Source: an uncultured Alphaproteobacteria bacterium
GTDB lineage: Bacteria; Pseudomonadota; Alphaproteobacteria; Paracaedibacterales; CAITNM01
DNA: 34,552 nt
Direction of reading: 5' to 3'
Assembly (NCBI GenBank): GCA_903874955.1
Contig: CAIQTY010000018.1
Location: 1 to 34,552 of the forward strand
In this document: piece by piece, positions 1-9,238 of the stretch
Numbering within the stretch: position 1 is the stretch's first letter
Layout of the letters: each line of letters opens with the position of its first letter
Notes under the pieces: model-generated
What the model was told of the DNA's origin: nothing
The model's database searches: none
Seen by the model: the letters and a program-made list of their open reading frames with translations, nothing else
Translations under genes and position numbers: made by a program

Positions 1-138
1 ATGGTTATGCCAGGAGATAACGTGAACGTACAAGTTGAATTGATTGCACCAATTGCTATGGATGAAGGTTTACGCTTCGCAATTCGCGAAGGTGGACGTA
101 CCGTCGGTGCTGGTGTCGTTGCCAAAATTAAAAAATAA
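1..138 (+). CDS. tuf: Elongation factor Tu, C-terminal end (partial)
   Basis: The reading frame is open from the first base of the window and ends with TAA at 136-138, giving the last 45 residues of a protein cut by the window edge. The peptide runs MVMPGDNV, then a beta-rich stretch, then [14 protein letters not shown], which is the conserved end of EF-Tu domain 3. EF-Tu delivers aminoacyl-tRNA to the ribosome as a GTP complex. A tuf copy directly ahead of rpsJ is the usual str-to-S10 junction in proteobacteria. The ATG at position 1 is internal, not the start. Confidence 0.95.
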   Translation: MVMPGDNVNVQVELIAPIAMDEGLRFAIREGGRTVGAGVVAKIKK

Positions 139-164
139 ACTGGGATGGAATAAGGTCGACTTTT

Positions 165-473
165 ATGGAAAACCAAAGTATAAGAATTCGCTTGCAGGCA
201 TATGATCATCGTTTGCTAGATCAGTCTGTTAAAGAAATTGTGAATACAGCAAAGCGTACGGGTGCCAATGTTCGTGGTCCAATTCCTTTGCCGACGCACA
301 TTCAGAAATTTACAGTGAACCGCTCACCGCACATCGACAAGAAGTCACGTGAGCAGTTCGAAATACGCACACACAAGCGTGTTATAGATATCGTGGATTG
401 GATGCCTCAAACAGTTGATGCATTAATGAAGCTCGACCTCGCATCCGGTGTGGATGTGGAAATTAAGTTGTAA
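165..473 (+). CDS. rpsJ: 30S ribosomal protein S10
   Basis: S10 (102 residues, normal length) sits in the 30S head and also acts as NusE in antitermination. The family signatures are clear: [16 protein letters not shown] near the N terminus, [19 protein letters not shown] in the middle and [11 protein letters not shown] at the end, the last being the alphaproteobacterial form. The ATG at 165 follows an AAGG at 152-155. It is the first gene of the S10 operon and lies 26 bases after tuf with no terminator between, so read-through from tuf is likely. Confidence 0.98.
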   Translation: MENQSIRIRLQAYDHRLLDQSVKEIVNTAKRTGANVRGPIPLPTHIQKFTVNRSPHIDKKSREQFEIRTHKRVIDIVDWMPQTVDALMKLDLASGVDVEIKL

Positions 474-486
474 GGTGATGGGTCCT

Positions 487-1125
487 ATGCGTAGTGGATT
501 AATTGGACGTAAGTTGGGTATGACCCAGTTATTTAATGAACAAGGTGCCCAAGTGGCTGTTACTGTTGTCCAGGTAAAACCTTGTGTTGTAGTCTCACAG
601 AAGACTGTAGAAAAAGATGGATATAATGCTGTTCAATTAGGCACAGACCCAATTGCTGCAAGCAAACTATCAAAGCCATTGAGAGTTTTCTTTGAAAAGA
701 AAGAGGTTGAACCACAGCGTTACCTGCGTGAATTTAGAGTAAATTCTGAAAATATGCTCGATGCTGGTACAAAATTGAATGTTGACCATTTTGCTAAAGG
801 CCAATTGGTCGATATCGCAGGAATTACAGTCGGTAAAGGTTTTGCTGGTGGTATGAAGCGTCATGGTTTTGGTGGTATGCCAGCGTCACATGGTGTGTCA
901 GTTACACACCGTGCACATGGATCGACTGGTAACCGTCAAGATCCAGGAAAAGTTTTTAAGAACAAGAAAATGGCTGGACATATGGGTGTAGATCGTGTTA
1001 CAACCTTAAATCTGGTTGTAGAAGAAATTGATGCAGATCGCGGTATAGTATTTATTCGCGGAAGTGTGCCAGGGCCAAAAAACGGTATCGTGTATATTCG
1101 CGATGCAATTAAAGTTGCAAGATAG
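487..1125 (+). CDS. rplC: 50S ribosomal protein L3
   Basis: L3 binds near the 3' end of 23S rRNA and starts 50S assembly. I chose the ATG at 487, giving 212 residues starting MRSGLIGRKLGMTQLF, because alphaproteobacterial L3 proteins normally begin M-R-S/T-G; AGGTG at 473-477 lies 9 bases ahead. An in-frame ATG at 478 would add three residues (MGP) and has its Shine-Dalgarno too close. The family core is obvious around residues 118-170: GFAGGMKRHGFGG, SHGVSVTHRAHGSTG and DPGKVFKNKKMAGHMG. It lies 13 bases after rpsJ. Confidence 0.96.
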   Translation: MRSGLIGRKLGMTQLFNEQGAQVAVTVVQVKPCVVVSQKTVEKDGYNAVQLGTDPIAASKLSKPLRVFFEKKEVEPQRYLREFRVNSENMLDAGTKLNVDHFAKGQLVDIAGITVGKGFAGGMKRHGFGGMPASHGVSVTHRAHGSTGNRQDPGKVFKNKKMAGHMGVDRVTTLNLVVEEIDADRGIVFIRGSVPGPKNGIVYIRDAIKVAR

Positions 1126-1134
1126 GTAGTTGTC

Positions 1135-1749
1135 ATGAAATTAAAAATTGTCAATCAGGATGCTAAGGCGGTTGGTGATATCGAATTAGATGATGCAGTT
1201 TATGGGTTGACACCACGTGAAGATATTTTATCTCGTGTTGTTACATGGCAGCTGGCAAAACGTCGTTCTGGTAATCATAAAACTAAAGTTAGAAGCGAAG
1301 TGAGTGGTTCAACGAGAAAAATTTACAAGCAAAAAGGAACAGGTAGTGCTCGTCATGGAGCAAGACGTGGGGCTCAATTCCGCAAAGGTGGTATCATATT
1401 TGGTCCAGTTGTTCGCTCTCATGAATACGATCTTCCTAAAAAAGTTCGTAAACTTGGTTTGCGCATGGCATTATCTGCTAAAGTTCACGCTGGTAATTTG
1501 ATCATCGTTGATAGTCTGATGAGCGCTGATCCGAAGATTAACAAAGAAATTGCAGTAGCTTTTCACTCAAGTTCGATGTTGTTTGTTGCTAACGATGCAG
1601 TCGATGTGAACTTTGCAAGATCTATTAGCAATATAGTCGGTTTAGATGTTGTGCCTCAAATTGGTGCAAATGTGTATGATATTATTCGCAAGGAAAAGGT
1701 AGTGTTAACTTCCGATGCGGCTAAAGCTTTAGAGGAGCGCTTGAAATGA
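1135..1749 (+). CDS. rplD: 50S ribosomal protein L4
   Basis: L4 (204 residues, usual length) lines the peptide exit tunnel and in some bacteria represses its own operon. The tunnel loop is visible at about residues 60-90, with KIYKQKGTGSARHGARRGAQ followed by FRKGG and FGP. The C-terminal part ends in the expected DAAKALEERL helix. The start at 1135 lies 9 bases after rplC. The stop codon overlaps the rplW start by four bases (ATGA), a sign of translational coupling. Confidence 0.97.
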   Translation: MKLKIVNQDAKAVGDIELDDAVYGLTPREDILSRVVTWQLAKRRSGNHKTKVRSEVSGSTRKIYKQKGTGSARHGARRGAQFRKGGIIFGPVVRSHEYDLPKKVRKLGLRMALSAKVHAGNLIIVDSLMSADPKINKEIAVAFHSSSMLFVANDAVDVNFARSISNIVGLDVVPQIGANVYDIIRKEKVVLTSDAAKALEERLK

Positions 1750-2054
1750 GTAATGAGAAACAGCTAACTTTAAGCTTGTATGATCTTATAAAGCGTCCTT
1801 TGATAACAGAGAAATCACAGACGGGTTTGGAAGCAAACCAATACACATTTGAAGTGCTTCCATCCGCAACAAAAGTTCAAATTAAACAAGCCGTTGAATC
1901 AATGTTTAGTGTAAGTGTCGTATCAGTTAACACAATGAACAGACTTGGTAAAAATAAAGTTTTTCGTGGCCGTAAAGGTCAAAGACAAGATACAAAAAAA
2001 GCTATTGTGCGACTTAAGTCAGGCGATTCAATAGCCGTTGGTTTAGGAGCGTAA
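1746..2054 (+). CDS. rplW: 50S ribosomal protein L23
   Basis: L23 (102 residues) sits at the tunnel exit, where trigger factor and SRP dock. The diagnostic pieces are [20 protein letters not shown] near the N terminus, [20 protein letters not shown] in the middle and a basic loop [16 protein letters not shown]. The start overlaps the last four bases of rplD, and rplB begins one base after the stop, so translation of the three genes is probably coupled. Confidence 0.97.
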   Translation: MSNEKQLTLSLYDLIKRPLITEKSQTGLEANQYTFEVLPSATKVQIKQAVESMFSVSVVSVNTMNRLGKNKVFRGRKGQRQDTKKAIVRLKSGDSIAVGLGA

Positions 2055-2055
2055 C

Positions 2056-2880
2056 ATGGCACTAAAGAAATATAAGCCAACCACACAATCACAGCGTCAG
2101 CTTACAAATATTGACCGCTCTGAATTGTGGAAGGGTTCACCACTTAAAACACTAACGATTGGTAAATCTAATAAGAGTGGTCATAATAATTACGGAAGAA
2201 TTACCTCATGGAATAGAGGTGGTGGTCACAAGAAAACTTATAGATTAATTGACTTCTGCCGTGATAAGCATGATTTAGTTGCTACAGTCGAGCGCGTTGA
2301 GTATGACCCGAATCGTACAGGATTTATAGCGCTTATTAAATATAGTGACGGTGAGCAAAGATATATTCTTGCACCACAACGTCTAAAGGCTGGTGATCAA
2401 GTTGTTTCTGGTGACAAAGTTGATGTTAAGCCAGGCAATGCTATGAGAATTAAGAATATCCCAATTGGATCAACAGTTCATAACATAGAGCTTAAAGTTG
2501 GTAAGGGCGGACAGCTAGCAAGATCTGCTGGTGGTTATGCACAAATAATGGGAAGGGATGGACATAACGTTATCGTGAAGTTATCCTCAAGTGAGGTTCG
2601 TCTTATAAACGGTGAATGTTTTGCTTCCATTGGTGCGATGTCAAACCAGGATCATTCAAACCGCTCTTACGGTAAAGCTGGTCGCATGCGTTGGTTAGGT
2701 CGCAGACCTATTGTTCGCGGTGTTGCTATGAACCCGATTGATCACCCACACGGTGGTGGTGAAGGTCGCACATCAGGTGGACGTCATCCAGTGACACCAT
2801 GGGGTATTAAGACAAAAGGTAAGAAAACACGTACTAATAAACGTACAACAAAAATGATTGTACGTCGTCGTAAAGCGTAG
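2056..2880 (+). CDS. rplB: 50S ribosomal protein L2
   Basis: L2 (274 residues, usual length) is a core rRNA-binding protein next to the peptidyl transferase centre. The N-terminal half has the OB-like fold signature [15 protein letters not shown]. The C-terminal half carries [16 protein letters not shown], which contains the conserved histidine implicated in peptidyl transferase activity, then [11 protein letters not shown]. The C terminus is strongly basic ([18 protein letters not shown]), as expected for the family. Confidence 0.98.
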   Translation: MALKKYKPTTQSQRQLTNIDRSELWKGSPLKTLTIGKSNKSGHNNYGRITSWNRGGGHKKTYRLIDFCRDKHDLVATVERVEYDPNRTGFIALIKYSDGEQRYILAPQRLKAGDQVVSGDKVDVKPGNAMRIKNIPIGSTVHNIELKVGKGGQLARSAGGYAQIMGRDGHNVIVKLSSSEVRLINGECFASIGAMSNQDHSNRSYGKAGRMRWLGRRPIVRGVAMNPIDHPHGGGEGRTSGGRHPVTPWGIKTKGKKTRTNKRTTKMIVRRRKA

Positions 2881-2891
2881 CGGAGGAAGTT

Positions 2892-3167
2892 GTGCCAAGG
2901 TCAGTTTGGAAAGGCCCTTATTTTGATGGGTATCTTTTAAAGAAGGTTGAAGTTGTAAAAACTTCCGGCCGTAAGGATGTAATTAAAACATGGTCTCGTC
3001 GTTCGACCATCATACCTCAATTTGTAGGGGTAACATTTGGTGTTTATAACGGGCAAAAGTTTATACCTGTGTTGGTATCAGAGAATATGGTAGGGCATAA
3101 GCTTGGTGAGTTTTCTCCAACGAGAAACTATCACGGCCATGGTGCTGATAAGAAATCAAAGAGGTAG
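2892..3167 (+). CDS. rpsS: 30S ribosomal protein S19
   Basis: S19 (91 residues) lies in the 30S head and contacts the A-site tRNA region with S13. The start is GTG at 2892, supported by a strong GGAGG at 2882-2886 and by the family N terminus [17 protein letters not shown]. Other signatures are [14 protein letters not shown] and the end [16 protein letters not shown]. It lies 11 bases after rplB and 9 before rplV. Confidence 0.97.
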   Translation: MPRSVWKGPYFDGYLLKKVEVVKTSGRKDVIKTWSRRSTIIPQFVGVTFGVYNGQKFIPVLVSENMVGHKLGEFSPTRNYHGHGADKKSKR

Positions 3168-3176
3168 GCTAAGGTT

Positions 3177-3542
3177 ATGCAAGTAAATGAAAAATCAGCG
3201 CATGTTGAGCTACGAAATATAAGAGTTAGCCCAAGAAAACTAAATTTAGTCGCGCAGTCCATACGTGGTGTTAAAGTTGATAAAGCAATGAACTCTTTGC
3301 GTTTTTCTCAAAAAAGAATAGCAGTTGATGTACTCAAAGCGCTTAGGTCTGCCGTAGCAAACGCTGAAACAAATCATGGACTTGATGTTGACAATTTGTA
3401 CGTTAACGAAGCGTATGTTGGAAAAGGTCTCTGTATGAGGCGTTTTCAAGCAAGAGGACGCTCGAAAAGCGGAATCATTAAAAAATTCTTTAGCCATTTG
3501 AGAATAGTTGTGACCGAAAAAACAATAGAAGAAGGTAAATAG
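3177..3542 (+). CDS. rplV: 50S ribosomal protein L22
   Basis: L22 (121 residues) reaches from the 50S surface into the exit tunnel. Visible family features are the N-terminal [18 protein letters not shown], the central [17 protein letters not shown] and the tunnel hairpin [18 protein letters not shown]. The ATG at 3177 opens the protein just before the conserved core. The rpsC start follows one base after the stop. The family's most conserved arginines in the hairpin are all present. Confidence 0.96.
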   Translation: MQVNEKSAHVELRNIRVSPRKLNLVAQSIRGVKVDKAMNSLRFSQKRIAVDVLKALRSAVANAETNHGLDVDNLYVNEAYVGKGLCMRRFQARGRSKSGIIKKFFSHLRIVVTEKTIEEGK

Positions 3543-3543
3543 T

Positions 3544-4209
3544 ATGGGTCAAAAAGTTAACCCTATTGGGCTTCGCTTAGGAATAAACAAGACTTGGGAT
3601 TCACGTTGGTTTTCTGGAAAAGATTATGCAAATTTTCTTCACCAGGACTTCGCAATTCGTGAGTATGTTGAAAAGACATTTCTACAAGCAGGTATTTCTC
3701 GTGTTGTAATTGAAAGACCTTCTAAGAAAGCTCGTGTTACTATTCATGCTGCCCGACCCGGTATACTTATCGGTAAAAAAGGTGCAGACATCGAAAAGCT
3801 TAAGAAAAAAATTGGTACATTAGCTAATGCCGAAGCAGCCATAAACATCGTAGAAGTTCGTAAACCAGAGCTAGACGCAAAATTAGTTGCAGAAGGCATC
3901 GCGCAGCAAATAGAGCGCCGTGTTTCTTTTAGAAGAGCAATGAAGCGTGGTATGCAAACAGCGATGCGTATGGGAGCACTTGGTATTCGTGTTAATTCAG
4001 CAGGAAGGCTTTCTGGTTCAGAAATTGCACGTATGGAGTGGTACCGCGAAGGAAGAGTGCCATTGCACACCTTGCGTTCTGATGTAGATTATGGTATAGC
4101 TACCGCTAAGACAACTTACGGCGCTATTGGTATTAAAGTTTGGATCTACAAAGGGGAAATTAAAGAGCATGACCCAATGATCCACGATAAACGTGCAGCT
4201 GCAATATAA
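3544..4209 (+). CDS. rpsC: 30S ribosomal protein S3
   Basis: S3 (221 residues) forms part of the mRNA entry site and its helicase activity. It opens [20 protein letters not shown], the standard S3 start. A KH domain follows with the GXXG-type loop in [18 protein letters not shown] (about residues 77-94). The C-terminal S3 domain shows [19 protein letters not shown] and [20 protein letters not shown]. The protein is slightly shorter at the C terminus than in free-living relatives but complete. The gene starts one base after rplV. Confidence 0.98.
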   Translation: MGQKVNPIGLRLGINKTWDSRWFSGKDYANFLHQDFAIREYVEKTFLQAGISRVVIERPSKKARVTIHAARPGILIGKKGADIEKLKKKIGTLANAEAAINIVEVRKPELDAKLVAEGIAQQIERRVSFRRAMKRGMQTAMRMGALGIRVNSAGRLSGSEIARMEWYREGRVPLHTLRSDVDYGIATAKTTYGAIGIKVWIYKGEIKEHDPMIHDKRAAAI

Positions 4210-4220
4210 GGAAATAGGCT

Positions 4221-4631
4221 ATGTTGTCCCCTAAAAAAACAAAGTTTCGAAAAGCGTTTAAAGGTAAAATTAATGGTGTTGCAAAAGCCGGTTTTACTAT
4301 AAGCTATGGATCTTACGGTTTGAAGGCTTTGGAGCCAGCAAGAATTACTGCGAGACAAATAGAATCTGCAAGAAGAGCAATCACGCGTCATATTCGTCGT
4401 GTTGGAAAAGTTTGGATTCGTGTATTTCCTGATGTGCCTGTTTCAAGAAAACCAGCTGAAGTTCGTATGGGAAGTGGTAAAGGTTCTGTAGAATTTTGGG
4501 CTTGCAGAGTGAAGCCAGGTAAAATTATGTTTGAGCTAGATGGTGTTTCTGAAGATATTGCAGAAATCGCATTTAAATTAGCTGCAGAAAAATTACCTAT
4601 CGAAACAAAATTTGTAAAACGCTTGGTTTAA
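4221..4631 (+). CDS. rplP: 50S ribosomal protein L16
   Basis: L16 (136 residues) helps position the A-site tRNA near the peptidyl transferase centre. The start [16 protein letters not shown] is canonical and follows AAGGAA at 4208-4213. Core signatures are [19 protein letters not shown] and [18 protein letters not shown], then [20 protein letters not shown]. The 26 bases between its stop and rpmC form one of the longer gaps inside the block, but no terminator is visible there. Confidence 0.98.
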   Translation: MLSPKKTKFRKAFKGKINGVAKAGFTISYGSYGLKALEPARITARQIESARRAITRHIRRVGKVWIRVFPDVPVSRKPAEVRMGSGKGSVEFWACRVKPGKIMFELDGVSEDIAEIAFKLAAEKLPIETKFVKRLV

Positions 4632-4657
4632 ACCTATATTAATTTGCAGTGGTAAAT

Positions 4658-4849
4658 ATGAAATTTAACGAATTAAAAGATAAAGACACAAAGACTTTAG
4701 TTCAGTCTTTAGTTTCTATAAAAAAAGAGCTTTTTAACTTGCGTATGCAAAAAGCTGAAGGAAAATTAGAGAAATCGTCCCGTGTGCGTGAATGCCGTAG
4801 GGATTATGCTCGTGTGAAAACAAAGCTGACTCAATTGAAGTCAGCGTAA
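4658..4849 (+). CDS. rpmC: 50S ribosomal protein L29
   Basis: L29 is a small two-helix protein at the tunnel exit, next to L23. With the ATG at 4658 the product is 63 residues, starting MKFNELKDKDTKTL, the usual L29 opening. A GTG at 4649 would add MVN but has no better ribosome binding site. The second-helix signature KLEKSSRVRECRRDYARVKT, with conserved arginines, is clear. The Shine-Dalgarno is weak, so translation may be coupled to rplP. Confidence 0.93.
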   Translation: MKFNELKDKDTKTLVQSLVSIKKELFNLRMQKAEGKLEKSSRVRECRRDYARVKTKLTQLKSA

Positions 4850-4861
4850 GGAAGAGTTAAT

Positions 4862-5101
4862 ATGCCGCGTCGTGTACTACAGGGTGTTGTCGTCAGTAAT
4901 AAAGCTGCGAAGACAGTTATAGTTAAGGTTGAGAGAGATGTAATGCATCCTGTTTACCGTAAATATGTTAAGAGCCATAAGAAGTATGCGGCTCATGATG
5001 AGAATAATTCTTTTAACGTGGGTGACGTTGTGCGTATCATAGAGTCCAGCCCAATCTCTAAAACAAAAGCTTGGGTTGCTCAAGAAAAAGTAGCGAAATA
5101 A
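4862..5101 (+). CDS. rpsQ: 30S ribosomal protein S17
   Basis: S17 (79 residues) is a primary 16S rRNA-binding protein with an OB fold. The N terminus [19 protein letters not shown] is the standard form. The middle shows [19 protein letters not shown] and the end [17 protein letters not shown]. An AAGGAAGAG stretch just ahead of the ATG at 4862 is a good ribosome binding site. It occupies the conserved rpmC-rpsQ-rplN position. Confidence 0.97.
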   Translation: MPRRVLQGVVVSNKAAKTVIVKVERDVMHPVYRKYVKSHKKYAAHDENNSFNVGDVVRIIESSPISKTKAWVAQEKVAK

Positions 5102-5110
5102 GGTAGTGTC

Positions 5111-5479
5111 ATGATTCAGTCCGAAAGTAGATTAGAAGTAGCTGACAATTCTGGTGCAAAAGAAGTTCTTTGTATCAAAGTTCTCGGTGGCTCAAAAAGA
5201 AGGTACGCATCCGTTGGCGATATTATCGTTGTTACGGTCAAAGATGCTGTTCCAAGGGGCAAGGTTAAGAAGGGCGAAATTTATAAGGCTGTTATTGTTA
5301 GAACAAAACAATCAGTTCGAAGAGTAGATGGATCACTTATTTCGTTCGACAAAAATGCTGCTGTATTGATTAATAAGCAAGGTGAACCAGTAGGAAGCCG
5401 TATATTTGGCCCAGTGACTCGTGAATTGCGTTCTGCAGGGTATATGAAGATTATTTCTTTAGCTCCAGAGGTGCTGTAA
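5111..5479 (+). CDS. rplN: 50S ribosomal protein L14
   Basis: L14 (122 residues, the common length) lies at the subunit interface and is the target of RsfS. It begins [20 protein letters not shown] and contains the family signature [20 protein letters not shown], then [19 protein letters not shown] and [13 protein letters not shown]. The stop TAA shares one base with the rplX ATG (TAATG), a termination-reinitiation arrangement. Confidence 0.98.
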   Translation: MIQSESRLEVADNSGAKEVLCIKVLGGSKRRYASVGDIIVVTVKDAVPRGKVKKGEIYKAVIVRTKQSVRRVDGSLISFDKNAAVLINKQGEPVGSRIFGPVTRELRSAGYMKIISLAPEVL

Positions 5480-5811
5480 TGACTCAGTTACGTTTAAAAG
5501 TAAAAAAAGGCGATTTAGTACAAGTAACTACTGGTCGTGACAAGGGCAAACGTGGTGTTGTGCAAAAAGTGCTTTTGGAAGATTCAAAAGTACTTGTAGA
5601 AGGAATCAATAAGGTTTCTCGTAATGTTAAGCCATCAGCTGCTAATCCAGAAGGAGGAAAAGTTGATAAGATTCTTCCAATACACGTATCAAATGTAGCG
5701 ATTGTAAATCCTGCAGCAGATAAAATAGAAAAAGTCGGCGTTCGGGTGAATGCTGAAGGAAAGCGTGAGCGCTTTTTTAAAAAAACCGGCAACGCAATTT
5801 TGAAAGTATAG
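5479..5811 (+). CDS. rplX: 50S ribosomal protein L24
   Basis: L24 (110 residues) is an early assembly protein of the 50S subunit with a KOW motif. The KOW segment is seen near the N terminus as [19 protein letters not shown]. The family stretch [14 protein letters not shown] and the end [11 protein letters not shown] follow. The start overlaps the last base of rplN. A lysine-rich N terminus is normal for the family. Confidence 0.97.
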   Translation: MTQLRLKVKKGDLVQVTTGRDKGKRGVVQKVLLEDSKVLVEGINKVSRNVKPSAANPEGGKVDKILPIHVSNVAIVNPAADKIEKVGVRVNAEGKRERFFKKTGNAILKV

Positions 5812-5813
5812 TC

Positions 5814-6353
5814 ATGAGTGCAGCTAAGAAATTATACGAAACACAAATAAGAGAAGCTATTCAAAAAGAGCTTGGCTATAAAAATGTAATGCAAGTACCA
5901 AAACTTGAGAAAATTGTTATCAACATGTGTGTGCCAGAGGCAACACAAGACAGCAAAAAGATCCAAGCTGCTTACGAAGATCTAATGTCTATAGCAGGGC
6001 AAAAGCCAGTAATTACAAAAGCGAAGAAATCAATCGCAAGCTTCAAGCTTCGCGAAGGTATGAACATCGGCGTAAAGGTGACATTGCGTAAAGATCGCAT
6101 GTATGAATTCATTGACCGCCTTGTTAACATAGCATTACCACGTGTACGAGATTTTAGAGGTTTGTCTAAAAAAAGCTTCGATGGTAACGGGAACTATTCT
6201 TTAGGTTTGAAAGAGCAGCTTATATTTCCTGAAATCAACTATGACAAAGTTGACAAGGTTAGAGGTATGGATATAACTGTTTGTTCGACAGCGAAAAATA
6301 GCAAAGATGCTCTTGCCTTATTAAAGGCACTTAACTTTCCAATCCAAGGATAA
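5814..6353 (+). CDS. rplE: 50S ribosomal protein L5
   Basis: L5 (179 residues) binds 5S rRNA and contacts the P-site tRNA. Family hallmarks are [20 protein letters not shown], the loop [40 protein letters not shown] and [19 protein letters not shown]. The length is typical. It starts two bases after rplX and ends four bases ahead of rpsN. Confidence 0.98.
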   Translation: MSAAKKLYETQIREAIQKELGYKNVMQVPKLEKIVINMCVPEATQDSKKIQAAYEDLMSIAGQKPVITKAKKSIASFKLREGMNIGVKVTLRKDRMYEFIDRLVNIALPRVRDFRGLSKKSFDGNGNYSLGLKEQLIFPEINYDKVDKVRGMDITVCSTAKNSKDALALLKALNFPIQG

Positions 6354-6357
6354 AACG

Positions 6358-6663
6358 ATGGCAAAAAGTAGTTCTGTCGAAAAAAATAATAATCGCAAAC
6401 AGCTTGTAAAAAATAAGCGAGCTGGAAGAGTTGCTCTTAAGGAAATTATTTACAATAAGAACCTTCCTTTAGAAGATAGAATTAGAGCAACGATGAAACT
6501 TGCGCAAAGCCCTAGAAATTCATCCCCTACACGTATTAGAAATCGTTGTGAGATTTCTGGACGTCCTAGAGGATATTATCGTAAATTCCAAGTATCGCGT
6601 ATCGCATTACGTGAGCTCGGTAACCAGGGAATGATTCCTGGATTAACAAAATCAAGTTGGTAA
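6358..6663 (+). CDS. rpsN: 30S ribosomal protein S14 (zinc-independent form)
   Basis: S14 (101 residues) is a 30S head protein. This is the long proteobacterial type: the four-cysteine zinc ribbon of the short type is absent, with only one cysteine in the signature [17 protein letters not shown]. The C terminus [12 protein letters not shown] region reads [17 protein letters not shown], the standard end. The ATG at 6358 follows rplE by four bases. Losing the zinc site is usual for alphaproteobacteria. Confidence 0.97.
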   Translation: MAKSSSVEKNNNRKQLVKNKRAGRVALKEIIYNKNLPLEDRIRATMKLAQSPRNSSPTRIRNRCEISGRPRGYYRKFQVSRIALRELGNQGMIPGLTKSSW

Positions 6664-6669
6664 AAAATT

Positions 6670-7068
6670 ATGACAATGACAGATCCTATTGCAGATTTAT
6701 TGACGCGCATTCGTAACGGCCAAAGGGCTCGCAAGCAATCAGTTAAATGTCCTCATTCAAAAGAAAAAGAAAATCTTGTAAAAGTTTTACAAGAAGAGGG
6801 ATATGTGAGAACATGTTTGGTTGAAAATGACCTATTGGGACACAAAGAATTAAAAATTGAGTTAAAGTATCATGAAAATAAACCGGTAATACAAACTATA
6901 GATCGTATTTCAAAGCCGGGACGTCGTGTGTATTCACCAATTTCTGCTTTGAATAAAGTAGCAAATGGTCTTGGTATTACGATTTTGTCAACCAATAAGG
7001 GTATTATATCAGATGCAAAAGCACGCGAACTTTCCGTTGGCGGCGAAGTTTTGTGTCGCGTCTTTTAA
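6670..7068 (+). CDS. rpsH: 30S ribosomal protein S8
   Basis: S8 (132 residues) binds the central domain of 16S rRNA and in E. coli is the translational repressor of the spc operon. It opens MTMTDPIADLLTRIRNGQ and carries RISKPGRRVYSPISALNKV and GLGITILSTNKGIISDAKAR. The family C terminus GGEVLCRVF is intact. A second ATG at 6676 would remove two residues; I kept the first because proteins starting M-x-M-T-D-P-I are common in alphaproteobacteria. Confidence 0.97.
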   Translation: MTMTDPIADLLTRIRNGQRARKQSVKCPHSKEKENLVKVLQEEGYVRTCLVENDLLGHKELKIELKYHENKPVIQTIDRISKPGRRVYSPISALNKVANGLGITILSTNKGIISDAKARELSVGGEVLCRVF

Positions 7069-7080
7069 GAGGATTAGATC

Positions 7081-7614
7081 ATGTCACGCGTCGGTAAACA
7101 TGAAGTTAAACTACCTACAGGGGTGGTATTGACTCAAACAGGAAATGTTATTTCCCTAAAGGGAAAAACTGGTTCAAAAGACTATGAAATTCCAGAGTGC
7201 ATAAACTTTGAGAAAACAGAGACAGGCTTTTTGGTTTCTCCAAAAGAAAAGTCACAAAGAGGACGTTCCTTGTGGGGTACTACACAAAGAAACTTATCAA
7301 ACATAGTAAATGGTCTAGATAAAGGTTTTACACTTAACATAAATTTAGTGGGTGTAGGTTACCGTGCTTCAGTTGCTGGTACTAAATTAACTATGCAACT
7401 TGGCTTTAGTCATGATATTGTTTATGACATTCCCAAGGGAATAGAGATTAAATGTGAAAAACCAACGGCAATTGCTATAACTGGCTTTGATAAGCAGCTA
7501 GTAGGTTCTGTTGGAGCGCATTTGCGCAAGTATAGGAAGCCCGAGCCATACAAAGGCAAGGGTGTTCTTAGGGAAACCGAGTTTATCATTCGTAAAGAAG
7601 GAAAGAAGAAGTAG
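7081..7614 (+). CDS. rplF: 50S ribosomal protein L6
   Basis: L6 (177 residues) has two similar domains near the sarcin-ricin loop. Seen here are the start [15 protein letters not shown], the central [19 protein letters not shown] and [18 protein letters not shown], and the strongly conserved C-terminal [15 protein letters not shown]. An AAGAGGA sequence just before the ATG at 7081 is a good ribosome binding site. It ends three bases before rplR. Confidence 0.98.
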   Translation: MSRVGKHEVKLPTGVVLTQTGNVISLKGKTGSKDYEIPECINFEKTETGFLVSPKEKSQRGRSLWGTTQRNLSNIVNGLDKGFTLNINLVGVGYRASVAGTKLTMQLGFSHDIVYDIPKGIEIKCEKPTAIAITGFDKQLVGSVGAHLRKYRKPEPYKGKGVLRETEFIIRKEGKKK

Positions 7615-7616
7615 CC

Positions 7617-7976
7617 ATGTTAAATTCTGCTCAGCTACACCAGCGACGCAAACAACGCATTAGAACAAAAATAAAGAAGATTGCTGTTGACCTGCCGCGT
7701 TTGTGTGTTCATCGTACAAATATGCACACCTACGCACAGATTGTTGATGTAAAGGGACAAAAAAGTATAGTTCTTGTTGGTACAACAGGAAAATCTGGAA
7801 CATCTCTAAAAAATGGTTCAAATATTGAGGCAGCGAAATTCGTTGGAAAAACAGTAGCAGAACTTGCGAAAGCTAAGGGAATTGAAAAAGTAGTTTTTGA
7901 TCGTTCAGGTTATTTATACCATGGGCGCATAAAAGCATTGGCAGACGCAGCTCGTGAAGCTGGTCTGAAGTTTTAA
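7617..7976 (+). CDS. rplR: 50S ribosomal protein L18
   Basis: L18 (119 residues) binds 5S rRNA with L5 and L25. The basic N-terminal tail ([14 protein letters not shown]) leads into [18 protein letters not shown], followed by the C-terminal [19 protein letters not shown] and AAREAGLKF. These are the usual signatures and the length is typical. It begins two bases after the rplF stop, in the conserved spc order. Confidence 0.98.
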   Translation: MLNSAQLHQRRKQRIRTKIKKIAVDLPRLCVHRTNMHTYAQIVDVKGQKSIVLVGTTGKSGTSLKNGSNIEAAKFVGKTVAELAKAKGIEKVVFDRSGYLYHGRIKALADAAREAGLKF

Positions 7977-7986
7977 GGATATACAT

Positions 7987-8553
7987 ATGGCTAAGCAAGG
8001 AAAAAATAACAGCGAACAACGTGAACGTGATCGTGATGATCAAATTGTTGAAAAACTAGTAAACGTTCGCCGTGTAACAAAAGTTGTTAAAGGTGGTAAG
8101 ACAATGCGCTTTTCAGCGCTAGTAGTAGTTGGAGACGGCAAGGGCCGTGTTGGTTATGCAACTGGAAAAGCACGAGAAGTTCCTGATGCAGTCAAGAAAG
8201 CAGTTGATAAAGCAAAGCGTTCAATGATCCGTGTGCCACTTCGTGAAGGTAGGACATTGCATCATGATGTTAAAGCAAGATGCGGGGCAGGAATTGTTGT
8301 ATTGAGATCCGCTCCAGCAGGTACTGGTGTCATTGCTGGTGGTCCAATGCGTGCGGTATTTGAAGCTCTAGGTGTTCACGATGTTGTTAGTAAATCAAAT
8401 GGTACAAACAACTATCATAATATGGTAAGGGCTACTTTTATGGCTCTTCAAAGTGTTTCTTCTCCAAAAGTCATTGCTGCAAAACTCGGAAAGAAAATTT
8501 CAGATGTGTTGGTTCGCCGAGATGGTCAAGCAACAGCAGCTTCAAATCAGTAG
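7987..8553 (+). CDS. rpsE: 30S ribosomal protein S5
   Basis: S5 (188 residues) affects decoding accuracy and mRNA unwinding. The double-stranded RNA-binding fold carries [19 protein letters not shown] and [20 protein letters not shown]. The C-terminal domain shows [19 protein letters not shown] and [18 protein letters not shown]. Two short charged extensions at the ends are common in alphaproteobacteria. The AAGGAT ahead of the ATG is a fair ribosome binding site. Confidence 0.98.
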   Translation: MAKQGKNNSEQRERDRDDQIVEKLVNVRRVTKVVKGGKTMRFSALVVVGDGKGRVGYATGKAREVPDAVKKAVDKAKRSMIRVPLREGRTLHHDVKARCGAGIVVLRSAPAGTGVIAGGPMRAVFEALGVHDVVSKSNGTNNYHNMVRATFMALQSVSSPKVIAAKLGKKISDVLVRRDGQATAASNQ

Positions 8554-8562
8554 GTGAATGAG

Positions 8563-8757
8563 ATGACGAAGAAAAAAACAGCAGTAATTAAAGTAAAGCA
8601 AATTGGAAGCCCAATACGCAGAGATTCTAAGCAGAGACTCCATTTAAAAGGTCTGGGATTAGGAAAGTTGAATGCTATCCGTGAGTTGCAAGATACTCCG
8701 GAAGTGCAAGGTTTAATTCGAAAAGTGCGCCACATGGTGCAACTTGTAAGTGAATAG
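8563..8757 (+). CDS. rpmD: 50S ribosomal protein L30
   Basis: L30 (64 residues) is a small 50S protein. I chose the ATG at 8563, giving MTKKKTAVIKVKQIGSPIRR, because an AGGTG at 8552-8556 lies six bases ahead. A GTG at 8554 would add three residues and abut the rpsE stop. Family signatures are IKQIGS-like KVKQIGSPIRRDSKQR, LGLGKLNAIRELQDTPEVQG and the end VRHMVQLV. Confidence 0.94.
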   Translation: MTKKKTAVIKVKQIGSPIRRDSKQRLHLKGLGLGKLNAIRELQDTPEVQGLIRKVRHMVQLVSE

Positions 8758-8766
8758 GTGATGGTC

Positions 8767-9228
8767 ATGTCTTTTACTCTTAATGAAATCCGTGATAATC
8801 TAGGCGCGAGAACAAAACCTAAATTACTTGGTCGTGGTATTGCATCAGGTCTTGGAAAGACATCTGGTAAAGGTGGAAAAGGTCAAACAGCAAGATCAGG
8901 TGTTTCTTTGAATGGTTTCGAAGGTGGACAAAATCCAATCTATCGTCGTTTGCCTAAGCGTGGTTTTAAAAACATTCATGCAACAAAAAAGTATGAGCTA
9001 GATTTTGATAAAGTTAACCTATTACTTGATAATGGTTTGATTCAAGCCGGGGAAAAAGTAGATAGAGACCTTTTGGTAAAGGTTGGTTACATGCCAAAAT
9101 ATCTGGAAGAAATTACGTTGCTTGCTAATGGTAAACCAAAAGCAAAGTTCACATATGCAGTAACAAAAGCTACAAAGACAGCTCAGTCATTGGTAAGTGA
9201 AAGCGGCGGCGAACTTATAATCGAATAA
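8767..9228 (+). CDS. rplO: 50S ribosomal protein L15
   Basis: L15 (153 residues) is a late-assembly 50S protein with a long basic N-terminal extension. That extension is visible as RTKPKLLGRGIASGLGKTSG and GGKGQTARSGVSLNGFEGGQ, then PIYRRLPKRGFKN. The ATG at 8767 fits the family start and has AGGTG at 8756-8760; a GTG at 8758 and an ATG at 8761 are upstream alternatives. The gene sits directly ahead of secY, as usual. Confidence 0.95.
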   Translation: MSFTLNEIRDNLGARTKPKLLGRGIASGLGKTSGKGGKGQTARSGVSLNGFEGGQNPIYRRLPKRGFKNIHATKKYELDFDKVNLLLDNGLIQAGEKVDRDLLVKVGYMPKYLEEITLLANGKPKAKFTYAVTKATKTAQSLVSESGGELIIE

Positions 9229-9238
9229 AGGAAAAAAT